A stretch of DNA of 64,000 bases from Calliopum simillimum. Lineage: Eukaryota; Arthropoda; Insecta; Diptera; Lauxaniidae. This document shows, in pieces, positions 11,236 to 21,569 of the stretch. The stretch covers positions 89,549,058 through 89,613,057 of the forward strand of contig OX638372.1 in assembly GCA_951812925.1 (NCBI GenBank), read 5' to 3'. A program made the translations under genes and the position numbers. Position 1 is the stretch's first letter. Every line of letters starts with the position of its first letter. The notes under the pieces were generated by a model, which had not been told where the DNA came from, made no database searches, and saw nothing but the letters and a program-made list of their open reading frames with translations.

Positions 11236-11790
11236 GCATGGCAATTTGTAAGCGCAAGCTCTGAAAAAAAAACTGAACAAATTCGAACAAGAGGGCGTTG
11301 CACCTCCCATATAAGCAAAAGCTTTAAAACGATATACAGAAAGCGTTATTTGAGATATTCGAACCAGATTCGACTCAGACACTAAGAATCATAAATAAAA
11401 GCTCTCAACAAAAATTGGGTGAAATCGGACAAGGAGGCGTGGCACTTCCCATATAAGCAAAAGTTTCAAAATGCTATACTGAAAGAGTTTTTTGAGATAA
11501 TCCAACCAAACTTCACTCAAATACTAAATACTATAAATGCACGCTCTAGGCTAAAACTAGACGAACTCGAACAAGGGGGCGTGGCACCTCCTATATAAGC
11601 AAAAGCTTCAAAACGCTATACTGAAAACGTTTTTCACTCAGACACTAAAAACTATAAATCCAAACTCTGGACAAAAACTGGGTGAACTCGGACAAGAGAG
11701 CGTAGCACCTCCCATAAGAGCAAAATTTTAAAAATACTGCAGTGTAGGGTATTTAATGTTTGGCCAGGCCAAATTTTACACCCTTACTAG
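11236..11790 (+). mobile_element. DINE-1-like element, 5'-truncated copy
   Basis: Four to five imperfect ~120-145-bp units (GGCGTGGCACCTCC, TATATAAGCAAAAGC, AAAACGCTATACTG) match those of 6089-6921. The end is the same: hairpin TTTGGCCAGGCCAAA (11759-11773), CACCCTTA, CTAG at 11790. The 5' module with GTCCGTCTGTCCG is absent, and the left edge abuts the truncated piggyBac-type gene. The nearby frame 11116-11382 is a shadow. Confidence 0.8.
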
Positions 11791-12553
11791 TTTCTTTTGA
11801 CACTGTAAAACGCTTCTGTGTCAAAATGAAACCAGTGTACAGAGAAGATTTGAATTTTGAATTTTTTGGTTCAAATGCTTCAGTTCATTACGAAATGCAC
11901 ATCGATTAGTACCAATCCATTTATAGGGTGTATTTTTCATTACTGGACTAAGGTGTTTTTCCTTCATTGCTTCAATGAATTTTTCTTCACTTTTCACTTT
12001 ATTTCAAACTTAATACATATATTCAAGATAAAATTATTAGACTTTTTCTATATGTAACTGCCTCAAGGACGTATGCCAATTTTCCATGGTATTAGCAATG
12101 CCCTTAAAAGAATGAAGCTGCTCAAAGAATTTTTCTATTTAATAGAATTTCCCACTACATGCATGTTCTCACGAAATGCTGTAAAAAATACGAAAGCATT
12201 CTACTACTTAACTCCTTATGTTGTTTAATTCCTAAATTAAGGTACTACCTGCGTTTCAACTTGCAATTACTTACTTCAACTTAGCAATAACATTATTTTT
12301 CTTCTGCTTGCAATAAAACTTTACAGATAGAGACTGAAAATACTGCATTTTAAGTATTCCTTCTCGAATTTAATCAAATTTAAATTTGCTCCAATAATTT
12401 TAAAGAAAACTACAAACAGCAACAAAACTTTACCAAACAACCGACAGCATTAAAATTCCTTTGAAATTCAACATTAAATTGTAAGGAAATGGAAAATTGC
12501 ATGAACACAGAAGAGCAATTAATACACATAAACATACATACTGATACCAACAG
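11791..12553. other. AT-rich spacer, no gene seen
   Basis: The short frame 11857-12057 has no recognised motif. I see no repeats longer than simple A/T runs. Confidence 0.5.
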
Positions 12554-12670
12554 TTGAAGCAAAATGTCAGCAACATCAACAGCAGCAACAGCAACAGCAA
12601 AGTATTAATATTAATAGAATTTGCTGCTGCTGCTGTTGCTGGCTTGCTGCAACATCATTGAAAACTTCAA
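12554..12670. repeat. CAG/CTG hairpin of ~45-bp arms
   Basis: The left arm has CAACATCAACAGCAGCAACA and the right arm the complementary TTTGCTGCTGCTGCTGTTGC followed by GCAACATCATTGAAAACTTC. The loop is an AT palindrome, AGTATTAATATTAATAG. It is an opa-like trinucleotide run arranged as an imperfect inverted repeat. It could arise by slippage or be a folded RNA. There is no evidence of transcription. Confidence 0.6.
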
Positions 12671-13250
12671 TAAAAGTAAATGAAAGTAAATATTTTACAA
12701 AAGCTGCGTGTTGTTGTAATTAACGCTGTTTTCTTCTTCGGTTGCATAGTAGTGCACTTCAAAAACCCTTTCTTTCTATCTTACTTTCTTTGTTTCTGTT
12801 GTTGCAGTGAAAGCATTTTGCATTTGAATGCAACAAGTAAATCAACATCAACAACAGCAGCAGCAACTTCTTTTGCACGGATATCTCTCTCTCATAGTTG
12901 GCTAATTACAAGTGGGCGCGCGCTCTCGTTAGTTTTTGTTAAGTTTTTTACCTTGAAAGTGAAATTTGCATTTCATTCAAAGTCGAGAATTTAAATAGAA
13001 AAAAACTAAAATTGAATGAAAGAACTTTAATGGAATTGAAACACCTTGAGTTTTATGGTTTCACAAAGTTAGTGAAGCTCTATTGGTGTTTTTATTTTTT
13101 GCCCTGCTTTTTTTTTGCAATACAAATATATTGGTTTTCCAATCCTCTAAATACTGCAACTCGCTGCTAATATTAAAGGTATCTATTTTTATTATAAATA
13201 GCGATTAACATAAAACCTCCAAGTGATCCTTCACAATCTAGAGACTTACC
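12671..13250. other. Spacer, no gene seen
   Basis: The frame 12680-12994 has a hydrophobic start and a Ser/Thr-rich part encoded by a CAACAGCAG-type run at 12845-12870. It matches no family I recognise and looks like chance. Confidence 0.4.
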
Positions 13251-13254
13251 GGTT

Positions 13255-13580
13255 TTTTTTGGCAGTTCTGTATTTTGAAAAATCCATTATAAGTTTTAAG
13301 GGTTGTTTTCAAAAATTTATTTTAAATCTTATTTTTTTTTTTTTGAGAAAGCTTAAATTTTTGGTTTCAGACACGCTCAGATAAACTTTTTTAAAATTGG
13401 ACCAAAACTTAAAAAAAACAGGGTGGCAACACCAAAAGTTTTGTACAATTTTAAATAAGTTTATCTGTTCGTTCTTGAAACCAAAAATTTAAATTTAGCC
13501 AAACAAAGTAAGAATTATATAAGATTTTCGAAAATAACCAGGTGGCAACCCTAAAAATTTATGTTGGATTTTTGAAAAGT
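13255..13580. repeat. Imperfect palindrome, ~130-bp arms
   Basis: The left arm includes CTTAAATTTTTGGTTTCAGA and CAGATAAACTTTTTTAAAAT. The right arm holds the complements, ATTTTAAATAAGTTTATCTG and TTGAAACCAAAAATTTAAAT. Pairing continues outward to AAAATCCATTATAAG and TTATGTTGGATTTTTG. The arms have several indels and differ visibly, so it is an old foldback-type element. Confidence 0.65.
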
Positions 13581-13970
13581 TTTTTAAGTGTTTTAAGAAT
13601 GAATTTAAATTTTTATTTTTTAAATCAATGGTTTAAGCAAAACTAACAAAAAACCGGATGGAAAATTATTATACGGAGAAAGACAAAATGTTGCGGGTGG
13701 AGAACTACTAAACGGAGAATGACAAAATATTGCAAAAACAGTAATATCACAATAAAAATATCAATTATTTTCAAAAAGTTGAAACTGGTGGATAGCCCCT
13801 CTAATTGTTTATTGATTTTACTATATAAAGATAAAAGAATATGTATAGTAATATAAAAAAACTTACACGGAGAATGATACAAACTTGTGTTCTTTACAAA
13901 ATTTTTAAACTTTTGGAAAAAAAAACTCACGAACACTCACTATCACGAAAATAAAACTGACTGAGCTGAA
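13581..13970. other. AT-rich spacer, no gene seen
   Basis: The minus frame 13643-13936 is low-complexity and hydrophobic with no motif. Confidence 0.45.
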
Positions 13971-13972
13971 AA

Positions 13973-14020
13973 TGCACTAAATTTCCTCTTTGCGAAAAGG
14001 GCAAAATTTAGTGCACTAAG
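13973..14020. repeat. Short hairpin
   Basis: TGCACTAAATTT and AAATTTAGTGCA form 12-bp arms around the spacer CCTCTTTGCGAAAAGGGCA. It sits at the left edge of the dispersed repeat at 13996-14220. Confidence 0.55.
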
Positions 14021-14220
14021 AAATAGTTAGAAACAGCACGGTGAATGACTTTTTAATACTTAATGTAATAATTTCATAGAAAAATATTAAGAATTATTTT
14101 TTTTTTTAAGCTATTCGTATAGAAGCTTTTGTGAAGTATCTATATTAAATAGTTAAAATATCAAATTTTAAATTTTTGAGCCCCGGGACATTGAGTGGTA
14201 CATTTTTCGGAGAATCACCT
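13996..14220 (+). repeat. Dispersed non-coding repeat, inverted copy at 63525-63745
   Basis: This stretch matches the reverse complement of 63525-63745 nearly throughout. Shared landmarks are AATGACTTTTTAA, TAAGCTATTCGTATA, TATATTAAATA, CCCGGGACAT and TTCG(G/A)AGAATCAC. No terminal inverted repeat or TSD was identified and no protein is encoded, so the element class is unknown. Confidence 0.7.
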
Positions 14221-14281
14221 ACATACTTTTTAGTTTTCAGTTTTTTCTCTGTTTTCTTTTACTACTTATATTTGAATGCTT

Positions 14282-15388
14282 TTATATACGTGGGCTGCTA
14301 GATATATTTCTGGCCTCATAATGAAAATGCGAATATTTATCATCAAAAATGGTTTTATTGTTTTTCAAAGTATTCTCCAGCATGCGCTCAAACCAATTGT
14401 CGAAACACTTTTTCCACTCCGATTGAGACACCTCCAAAACATGATTTTTGAACGCTTCAACAGCGTCTTCTGGCGACGAAAATCGTTGACCACGCATTTT
14501 TTTCTTTATGTGCGGGAATAAAAAGAAGTCATTGGGTGCCAAGTCAGGGCTGTACGGCGGATGACCCATCAATTCGACTTTATGGCCGGTCAAAAAGGCG
14601 CTGGTTTGAGCCGATGTGTGAGAGCTCGCATTGTCATGGCGAACAATGATTCGTCTTCTCTCGTTCGTTTTTCGAATTTCTCCCAAGGCTTTAGGCAAAC
14701 AAATTGTGGTGTACCACTCAAAATTGACCATCCTACATTGTTCAAGCGGAACAGTCGCCACATGACCAGTTTTGCCGAAGAAACAGGCGACCATTTGCTT
14801 CGAAGTGCTTCTTCCACGAACAACTTTCGTTGGATTAGGCTCGTCTTCGAAGACCCACATTGTCGATTGCTGTTTTGTTTCGGGCTCATACGCATAGATC
14901 CATGATTTGTCACCTGTGACGATCTTATAAACGTCTTTTAAAGCACCGCGATCGTATTTTTTCAACATTTCTTTGCACCAATCGACACGAGCCTTTTTTT
15001 GAGCTATTGTCAAATTGTGCGGGATCAAACGAGAACAAACCTTTTTTACGGCCAGGTGTTCATGCAATATCAAATGTATGCTGGTTGGAGAAATGCCCAA
15101 AGATGCTTCTATCCCACGGTATATCACATGACGATCTTGCATTATCAATTCACGCACGGCATCAATGTTCTCTGGCACAATGTCAGTTTTTGGACGACCT
15201 TCACGGAAGTCGTCTTTGAGCGAGCGTCGGCCACGACTGAATTCAGTAAACCAATTTTTCACAGTGCTATAGGATGGTGCTTCACTGACATACAAAGATT
15301 TAAGTTCATCGATGCACTCTTTTCGTGATAATTCACGTCGAAAGTTGTGAAAAATGATCGCACGAAAATGTTCACGAATTAATTCCAT
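14282..15388 (-). CDS. mariner-family D,D34D transposase with altered C-terminus
   Basis: The frame starts at ATG 15388 and runs 368 codons without a stop. The N-terminal half has two helix-turn-helix segments (about residues 1-60 and 75-125) for terminal-repeat binding. The catalytic domain has VTGDKSW (D160), RHDNASSHTS (D252) and PPYSPDLAPND (D287), with 34 residues between the last two, the mariner D,D34D spacing. After residue ~336 (WFERM) the frame differs from the family: GEYFEKQ followed by a stop is readable in another frame (TAA complement at 14355-14357). An indel therefore shifted the frame, and translation now runs through the terminal repeat and stops outside the element. The catalytic core looks intact, but activity of a protein with this replaced tail is doubtful. 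Confidence 0.88.
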   Translation of the reverse strand: MELIREHFRAIIFHNFRRELSRKECIDELKSLYVSEAPSYSTVKNWFTEFSRGRRSLKDDFREGRPKTDIVPENIDAVRELIMQDRHVIYRGIEASLGISPTSIHLILHEHLAVKKVCSRLIPHNLTIAQKKARVDWCKEMLKKYDRGALKDVYKIVTGDKSWIYAYEPETKQQSTMWVFEDEPNPTKVVRGRSTSKQMVACFFGKTGHVATVPLEQCRMVNFEWYTTICLPKALGEIRKTNERRRIIVRHDNASSHTSAQTSAFLTGHKVELMGHPPYSPDLAPNDFFLFPHIKKKMRGQRFSSPEDAVEAFKNHVLEVSQSEWKKCFDNWFERMLENTLKNNKTIFDDKYSHFHYEARNISSSPRI

Positions 15389-15563
15389 TATTTTGCCAAA
15401 TTGATTTTTTCAAGTCACTGTAAAGAACACAAATGATGGTCGTATGTCAAAACGTTCTGAGTTCGTTTATGCTAAAAAATGTCAAACTTTCCAATGGAAA
15501 TGTCAGATTGCACCTAGCAACACTTAGTGTTGCCTAGGCCAGAAATATATCTTGCAGCCTACG
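14289..15563 (-). mobile_element. mariner-family element, complete with both terminal repeats
   Basis: The 1275-bp element is flanked by TA (14287-14288, 15564-15565). The left end CGTGGGCTGCTAGATATATT and the right end, read inverted, CGTAGGCTGCAAGATATATT, both continue with TCTGGCCT, giving ~28-bp terminal repeats with two mismatches. It contains one transposase reading frame on the minus strand. A 26-bp imperfect palindrome sits just inside the right end (15513-15538). Confidence 0.92.
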
Positions 15564-15565
15564 TA

Positions 15566-16104
15566 CTAAAGGATATATCCTTTTTGAGTTTTTTACGCTT
15601 ACGGTCGATGTTTTACAACATATACTATGTATATATGTCTAAAGTATTCGATACTTTTCCTGTTTCTCATATACTTTTTATTGTCTTTGAATATCAAAAA
15701 ATTAATCAATAAATATCGAAATTTTTTACGCTTATACTCAATTCGGTTATTAAGCAAAGACCTCTTTCGAAAACTTCAAATATTAGGTAGGCCTTGCAAC
15801 CTCTTAAAATACATACACACCTCAATAGCTCTATCCAGAAATATGTACCATCTGTAGACTATGTCGTGAAAATACCTGTGCGACAATCTGTCGTAACAGT
15901 AGGATCTCTTAAATACTTACAGTCTACAGTCTAGAAATCATATAAAGGTTTCTGAGCCCCTGTAGGGATCTAGAACTAAGTAAGAGTTGAATATGCTTAG
16001 CTCAAAACTCTAACTAAGATAGAAGTGCCTTGACAGAGTAGTCTTGAAATCATATTTATATCATAACTGATGTTGTTGATGCTTTTCAAGCTTTTTCAAA
16101 TACA
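15566..16104. other. Spacer, no gene seen
   Basis: The frames 15527-15712 and 15627-15857 are AT-rich with no recognised motif. No repeats noted. Confidence 0.5.
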
Positions 16105-16316
16105 TATCGCTCATTTACTTCAAGAATGACACGCGATTTTTGAGTAAATAATGCAGAAATATTTGTTTTATCATACTCCTTATTGTGAATTTCATGAAAA
16201 TATCTCTTAGGGTCACCGTTTGAAAACGAAATAACTTTTTCAATTGAAAAATTTAAATGTATTTTCTGCAAAATCGATTTCTTTGTCTAGAGCCATTCTT
16301 GAAGTAAATGAGCAAT
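16105..16316. mobile_element. MITE-like element with ~25-bp inverted termini
   Basis: The left end CGCTCATTTACTTCAAGAAT (16109-16128) and the right end, read inverted, TGCTCATTTACTTCAAGAAT, are almost identical and are followed by G(A/G)C. ATAT lies just outside both ends, so the TSD may be TA or ATA but is ambiguous. The interior of ~165 bp has no coding potential. Confidence 0.7.
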
Positions 16317-16329
16317 ATATGTATATCAG

Positions 16330-17090
16330 GGAAAGCCAATTTGCCAACCGACTTTGGCTATCAATTACTCAATTCTAAGAAAAAATGCCCAAGCTGCCGC
16401 ATTTTCGATTGAAAATTTTACCTTGTATTCATATATTTTTAGTTTTAATACATGAAATTTTCAGTTTATCTTTGATTTTTTCAAGAAAAAACACCAACCC
16501 AAGTGTTTTTGAGTACTGGGTTGTCGAATCTAATAGGGGGTGTACAGTAGCGATCATGTTCGTCAGTCAAATATGGCCGCTGACTGGCCACTCAACCACA
16601 AACCATTTTATGGTTGACTATTGATTGACGAAAAATTGCTGCCACACACGTAAATACTTAAGTGAAAATTTGAGCAAAACTGACGAACTTGATCGATAGT
16701 CTGTACAGGCTTTAAGATTCATTCTTCACCAAGGCGTCATCTGGTGGCAGTTTTTGGAACTAAATTAGCAGTATTTTTTTATTATACCCAAAAACTGTCA
16801 ATTTAGTTCCTAAAACTGAAACCAGATAGAACCTTGGTAGAAAATGCATGTCAAATTTGGGTTCCGAGTGCCCAAAATTACTAGGATTGAAAAAAATCAA
16901 TAAAAAACGGAAAATTTTCATTGTATAAAAACAATAAAAAATATATATAGTAAATGCAAAGTAAAATTTTCAACCGAAAGTGCGCCGAACTAAAGTTGAA
17001 CAAAGAGGTATGGTTCCTTGGGCTCTTTTTCTTAGAATTGAACAAACTTTCACATAAAGTTGTAGCCGAGGTCGGTAAAACTTTTTCAAT
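16330..17090. mobile_element. Foldback-like element with ~170-200-bp inverted arms
   Basis: The left arm (about 16345-16500) and the right arm (about 16870-17080, inverted) share ACCGAC, CAATTCTAAGAAAAA, CGATTGAAAATTTTAC / CGGTTGAAAATTTTAC and GATTTTTTTCAA. Between them lies a second palindrome (16715-16848). The arms carry indels. The short frames 16881-17180 and 16385-16624 are arm sequence, not genes. No TSD was recognised. Confidence 0.65.
16715..16848. repeat. Imperfect palindrome inside the foldback element
   Basis: CACCAAGGCGTCATCTGGTG, then GGAACTAAATTAGCAGTA, faces the complements of CTACCAAGGTTCTATCTGGT and GGAACTAAATTGACAGT. The arms are ~60 bp around an A/T centre near 16785. Confidence 0.65.
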
Positions 17091-19048
17091 ACAATTTGGG
17101 CCACGGTAATGTATATCAATATTTTTTGATACTTTCCAATACTTAAGAATCTTTTGGCATCCATGTTCGATGTTTTTCAATATTTTTAATTTTTAGTTTT
17201 TTTATTCTTTGACTTTTACGACGTCTTTCTGGAAAATACAGGAACTAACGATGAAAGAAAAAAAAGGGAATGCTATTTAAGAAAAATTATAAAAAAGCTA
17301 TTAGAAATGTACCTTCTCTCTATAAAACAAGTATTATCAATAAAGTTTTACGACAATAAATGCAACCTTCTCTTAAATACTTATATCTTGAAAGTTATAA
17401 AGTTAAATATTTTACAACAGTGCCTTAACGAAGCAAACTGTAATTAGAATTGCCGTTAAACGCCGAAGTTAAACAGCAGTCTGGTTGATTGCTCAAATTT
17501 TTATTACAGCTTTGTGCCGCTCTATCACTCTAGCACTAATGATAGCTTTTATAGGAAAAGGGGTAATAACATAATTTATGAGAAAATCAAACAATACAAG
17601 AGTTTTGAGAGTTTGCTGCAGGTAAAAGAAATTTTTTTTGTAAACTCGGCTTAAGCAGTTTTTATGGCATTTCCAATAAACAGTCGGTACTTAAAAAGCT
17701 TATAAAGACATATTATTTAAAATCGCTCCCAATCATGTATTTTTAGCTCGAGATCAAAGTTTTCGGTTTTGTTTTGATGCAATGGCCCCCAAGGCAACAA
17801 AATGTTATTGAAATCTAACGGAAAATTTTCAAATCTTTCACTTTGATTACAAAATGCAAACTAAAATTTAAGTAACAATTAATTATCAATCATAATATTA
17901 AGCTTTTACACTATGTACTACGAGAGAGCATTTGATACCCATCAGCTGAAAATAAAAATCGCTCAGGCACACCACAGCTGCTGCTGCTGTTCGGCATACG
18001 GAGTCTGCAATTCCATAATCATTACTCAACGGGGAAAAGTTCAGTGGGAATTCTTGAGCATCCGAGACATCGAAAAACAAGCTAATGATTAATGATGTTA
18101 ACTGTCTGTCCAATTGTCCGTCTGTGCATTTGTATACTGCCAAAATTCCAACATACCATGCCTCATGTATATGGCCATGATGGCAAATGCTTACAGTTAA
18201 AGTGTTAATCCATTAAATTTGTTGGGCGTAAGACAACAACAGCGCACAAAAAGACAGGACAGGAAGACATACATATTTACAACAAAAGAATGTGATTTCG
18301 TTGTAGTGAGCGGAGAAATTAGTGAGAAAAAAGGTAAGTGAAGCGCTGGTAAAGGTCATTCACTTTGAAATAAATCTCTCACTCACTCAGCTGGCCATGG
18401 TCAAAATAAGTGTTGGGCGCCTACTTGGGGCTTTTTTTATCACAAAAAACGGCCTAAATGAATTATGTGCTGCTTTTGGTCCATAAGCGAAATTTGTGAT
18501 TCATTATTTTTTACCCGAAAAAAGTCTTTTACGGCTGGCATGGCTTTGATGAAAGTTGACGAAGGTAACGATATGCATTTAATTTGTCATAATTTTGAGC
18601 AAGGATTTTAATCTCTTAACTTATGTATTTCACTTTGACAAGATGTAGAGTGTATGAGTATAAAAAAGGGAAGGAATGGAGATATTGGTCATTGACAACT
18701 TCCATTGACTTCGTCAGGGTCAAGTCATTGTTGAGTTACAGTGAAATGTGTTTACCCGCTGTTGCACTTTTTGCTTTGGTGTCTTTGCCCTTTTTGCCAT
18801 CTGAGTCAAAAAATGGCTCCTATCTTGAATTTTTCATTGGACAACAAACTTGTGATATGACGCATTTTGAGTTCTACTAAGTTATTTTGTACATAGATTT
18901 TTTCGTGTTTCCAGATATATAAGAATTCTTACGAGTACTCCTTCGAAGAAATTCCTTTAAAAATCGAATATAATCCAAACTTGGACAACTTTCAAAGTGC
19001 AAAATATTTTAATAATAATAAATTAATATAACACTATGGTAGCATAAA
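17091..19048. other. AT-rich spacer, no gene seen
   Basis: The frames 17898-18143 and 18623-18880 have no family resemblance. The minus-strand stretch near 18110 contains GTCCGTCTGTGC, a short echo of the DINE-1-like 5' block but with no supporting context. Confidence 0.45.
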
Positions 19049-19051
19049 CTA

Positions 19052-19607
19052 CACAGGCCCACAAAAAAAAAAGTACCTTGCGCGAAAGATCAGACCACCT
19101 GAACTTTATGTTTTCGGGGTCGCTGAATCCGAATATGGTGCCAGAATAGCGAAGTTGGTTCGCGGTTTTTCAGAAATCAACAATGATGCTGAGAAATTTA
19201 AGATTTTTTCAGCATTATTTCTGATTTGTGGAAAAACTCGAACCAACTCCGCTATTCTGAAAACATAAAGTTCAGGTGGTCTGATCGTTCGCGCAGGGAA
19301 TTTTTTTTTTTGTAGTCCTGTGCACAGGCTAAAAAAAAAAAGTACCTTGCGCGAAAGATCAGACCACCGGAACTTTATGTTTTCGGGGTCGCTGAACCCG
19401 AATATAGTGTCAGATTAGCGAAATTGGTTCGCGTTTTTTCAGATACTAGGAAAAATCTCTAATTTTCAGCATTATTCTTGATCTCTGAAAAAACGCGAAC
19501 CAACTTCGCTGTTCTGGCACCATATTCGGATTCAGTGACCCCGAAAACATAAAGTTCAGGTGGTCTGATCTTTCGCGCAAGGTACTTTATTTTTTTGTGG
19601 GCCTGTG
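19052..19607. mobile_element. Double-hairpin MITE (two abutting CACAGG foldbacks)
   Basis: Unit 1 (19052-19322) and unit 2 (19323-19607) are each palindromic, beginning CACAGGC and ending CCTGTG. They join directly as CCTGTGCACAGG with no duplication between them. The pair as a whole is flanked by the 3-bp repeat CTA (19049-19051, 19608-19610). All arms share GTACCTTGCGCGAAAGATCA, GACCACC(T/G)GAACTTTATG and TTTTCGGGGTCGCTGAA. The minus frame 19459-19686 is arm sequence. Related termini occur at 49132-49547 and 62677-63355. Confidence 0.82.
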
Positions 19608-19610
19608 CTA

Positions 19611-20430
19611 TCTTTAAAGTGTCACAAAACTTAAGGTTCAGTGCTTTTAAGCTAATTGAAATATTTTGATCAGAACTTTTATTCAAAGAGTCTTACAAAT
19701 GAAACTTTTTTTGCATAAAAGTTTATAAAAACTTTCAAAAACTTTTATATAAATGCTTTTAAGAATATAAGTTTTGACAAACCTTTCGAAAAAATTTTTA
19801 TAAAAAAATTTTAGAGAAAAAAATTTTTAAAAACTTTTAAAATTTAAAGCTTAAAACTTTTAAAAACAAAAATTTTTTATAAAAGTTTTTTCTAACTTAT
19901 TTAAATTTTTTTCTTAAAGGTTTTTTTAAGTTATTATTTCAAAAAGTTTAATGTAACTGAACTTATAAGAAAAATTTTAAAAAAGGTTTATTTCAAGGTC
20001 TGCTTTTGATGTTTATGAATCCGATTACATTATAGATTTTTGCGAAATTTTTTTTTTTTTCTACCATTGTTTTGGATTTTCTATTTATTTTGAATGGATT
20101 GCTATATACTTTTCAACTTTTTCTATGACTTTTGATTAAGTTCTTATAAGTTTTTTCAATACAAAAATCACTATAATCACTATGGACCTTTTTGGTCTAT
20201 GTGTGGCTAATTTGCCGCCACTTAAACCAATACAAAAAGGCTTTACAATTATACATATTTCTGTACAATTCAGTACCTTTCCCCAAATTTTACTTTTCGA
20301 TTACATACTATACTTTCCAACAATGTTGATACCACCCGACTTAGTCAATTCTATTGAATGTTTTTCGACTGTTTGAATGTTTTCGATTCAGTTCATTTAC
20401 TCATCTACTTACTGATATTTATGATATAAA
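19611..20430. other. AT-rich spacer, no gene seen
   Basis: A/T-rich DNA with many AAAACTTTTA-type permutations at 19670-19990, possibly a decayed simple array. The frame 20182-20376 has no motif. Confidence 0.45.
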
Positions 20431-20830
20431 GGGTGTTTTTCGAGCCCGATAGAACTTGAAATTGTAAAAAATAACACAAAACATTAAGTAAATAGCAATC
20501 AAAATTTATTTTTTATTCGAAAAATCAATACATGGCATTATCATTTGAAAATTACTTCGGATATATGGGCACCGCGGCTGTTCTTGACAAATCGCATTTT
20601 GGACGTCCAATTTTGAGCCAGTTTTTCGAGCACTGCTAACTGTATGTCACGAATAACACGAACAATGCTGGCCTCCAAGGCGTCAATTGTTGCTGGTTTA
20701 TCAGCATAAACCAGTAGCTTCACATAGCCTCACAGGAAATAATCGATAGGTGTCAAATCGCATGACCTTGGAGACCAATTGACAGTTCCATTTCTCGTAA
20801 TCAACTTAAATTTGGATAATTTCGTAGCGT
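20431..20830 (-). pseudogene. Tc1/mariner-superfamily transposase, 3' end only
   Basis: On the minus strand, from ~20820 down, the translation has ITRNGTVNWSPRSCDLTPID, then YFL, an in-frame TGA where tryptophan is expected, GYVK, and the 60-codon open frame 20723-20541 with VYADKPATIDALEASI and SRGAHISEVIFK. This is the C-terminal catalytic region, with the third acidic residue in DLTPID, of a Tc1/mariner-like family common in insects. The terminus GGGTGTTTTTCGAGCCCGAT at 20431 resembles the element end. The 5' part is missing. Confidence 0.7.
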
Positions 20831-21129
20831 CGCTCAATTCGAAAATTTAATGAAATTTTCGCAAAATTATCATATCTCAAAAACTATGCATCTGATTGAA
20901 GAATAATTCAGTTTATTTTTATAGCTTATCATAATAACTTTCAGACGACGCCAATATTTTCCAAATCCACCCAGGGGTTCTCAACTTTTTGAGGCTTACA
21001 TGGAAGATATATCCGGATCATCCGATTGTTATACTTATCTTCGAAACTAGATCTTGCCAACACTTTTTGATTGCATATTCTTTCTTAGAATTAAAAACAT
21101 AACAATACAAAATTAGATTCTTCAGTGCT
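20831..21129. other. Spacer, no gene seen
   Basis: AT-rich sequence with no recognised feature. Confidence 0.45.
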
Positions 21130-21370
21130 TTTTGACGCTAAGTCCAAATGCATCCTCAGAATTGCAATATTACTGCGATGTAACTGAGATATCCTTGGTT
21201 GAAGTTGAAGAAAACACTGTTTTTATGCTTATGGCGTTGCTACAAAAAAAGGTGAAATTCTTTTTTATTAATGTCCACACTTTTGTCAAAACATATCTAC
21301 AAATTTTCCTATAGGACTCTTACTTTCCGAGTTACAATCCTTGAAAGAGAATGTATTTCAGCCCCATTCA
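21130..21370. repeat. Relic of the CACAGG foldback family
   Basis: GAGATATCCTTGGTTGAAGT, then GAAAACACTGTTTTTATGC and GGCGTTGC, parallel the interior of 62677-63355 (GAGATATCCTTGCTTAAAGT, GCGCTGTTTTCAGGC, GGTGCAGTTCC when read inverted). The end has GGACTCTTACTTTCCGAGTT as in that family. Termini were not found. Confidence 0.5.
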
Positions 21371-21569
21371 AGGGATATTTTTTAATATTTCCGTTTTTTC
21401 TTTTTTTTTTCTTCTATTTATTAGCTTCTTTCTTTTTTGAATAGCTTTCAATATTATTCGGATTGATTTGATTTTTTTAAAACTTTGTCATATTTCATGG
21501 TACTCGTATTTTCCAATGCTATTCCAGATTCAATATTCTTTTTTTTTTTTATTTTTCTACAATAATATA

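Noticed and set aside
14561..15328. Plus-strand frames of ~70-115 codons
   Set aside because: They are antisense shadows of the mariner transposase on the minus strand.
18090..18125. GTCTGTCCAATTGTCCGTCT as a DINE-1-like 5' block
   Set aside because: Only ~20 bp resemble it; the other parts of the module and the repeat units are missing.
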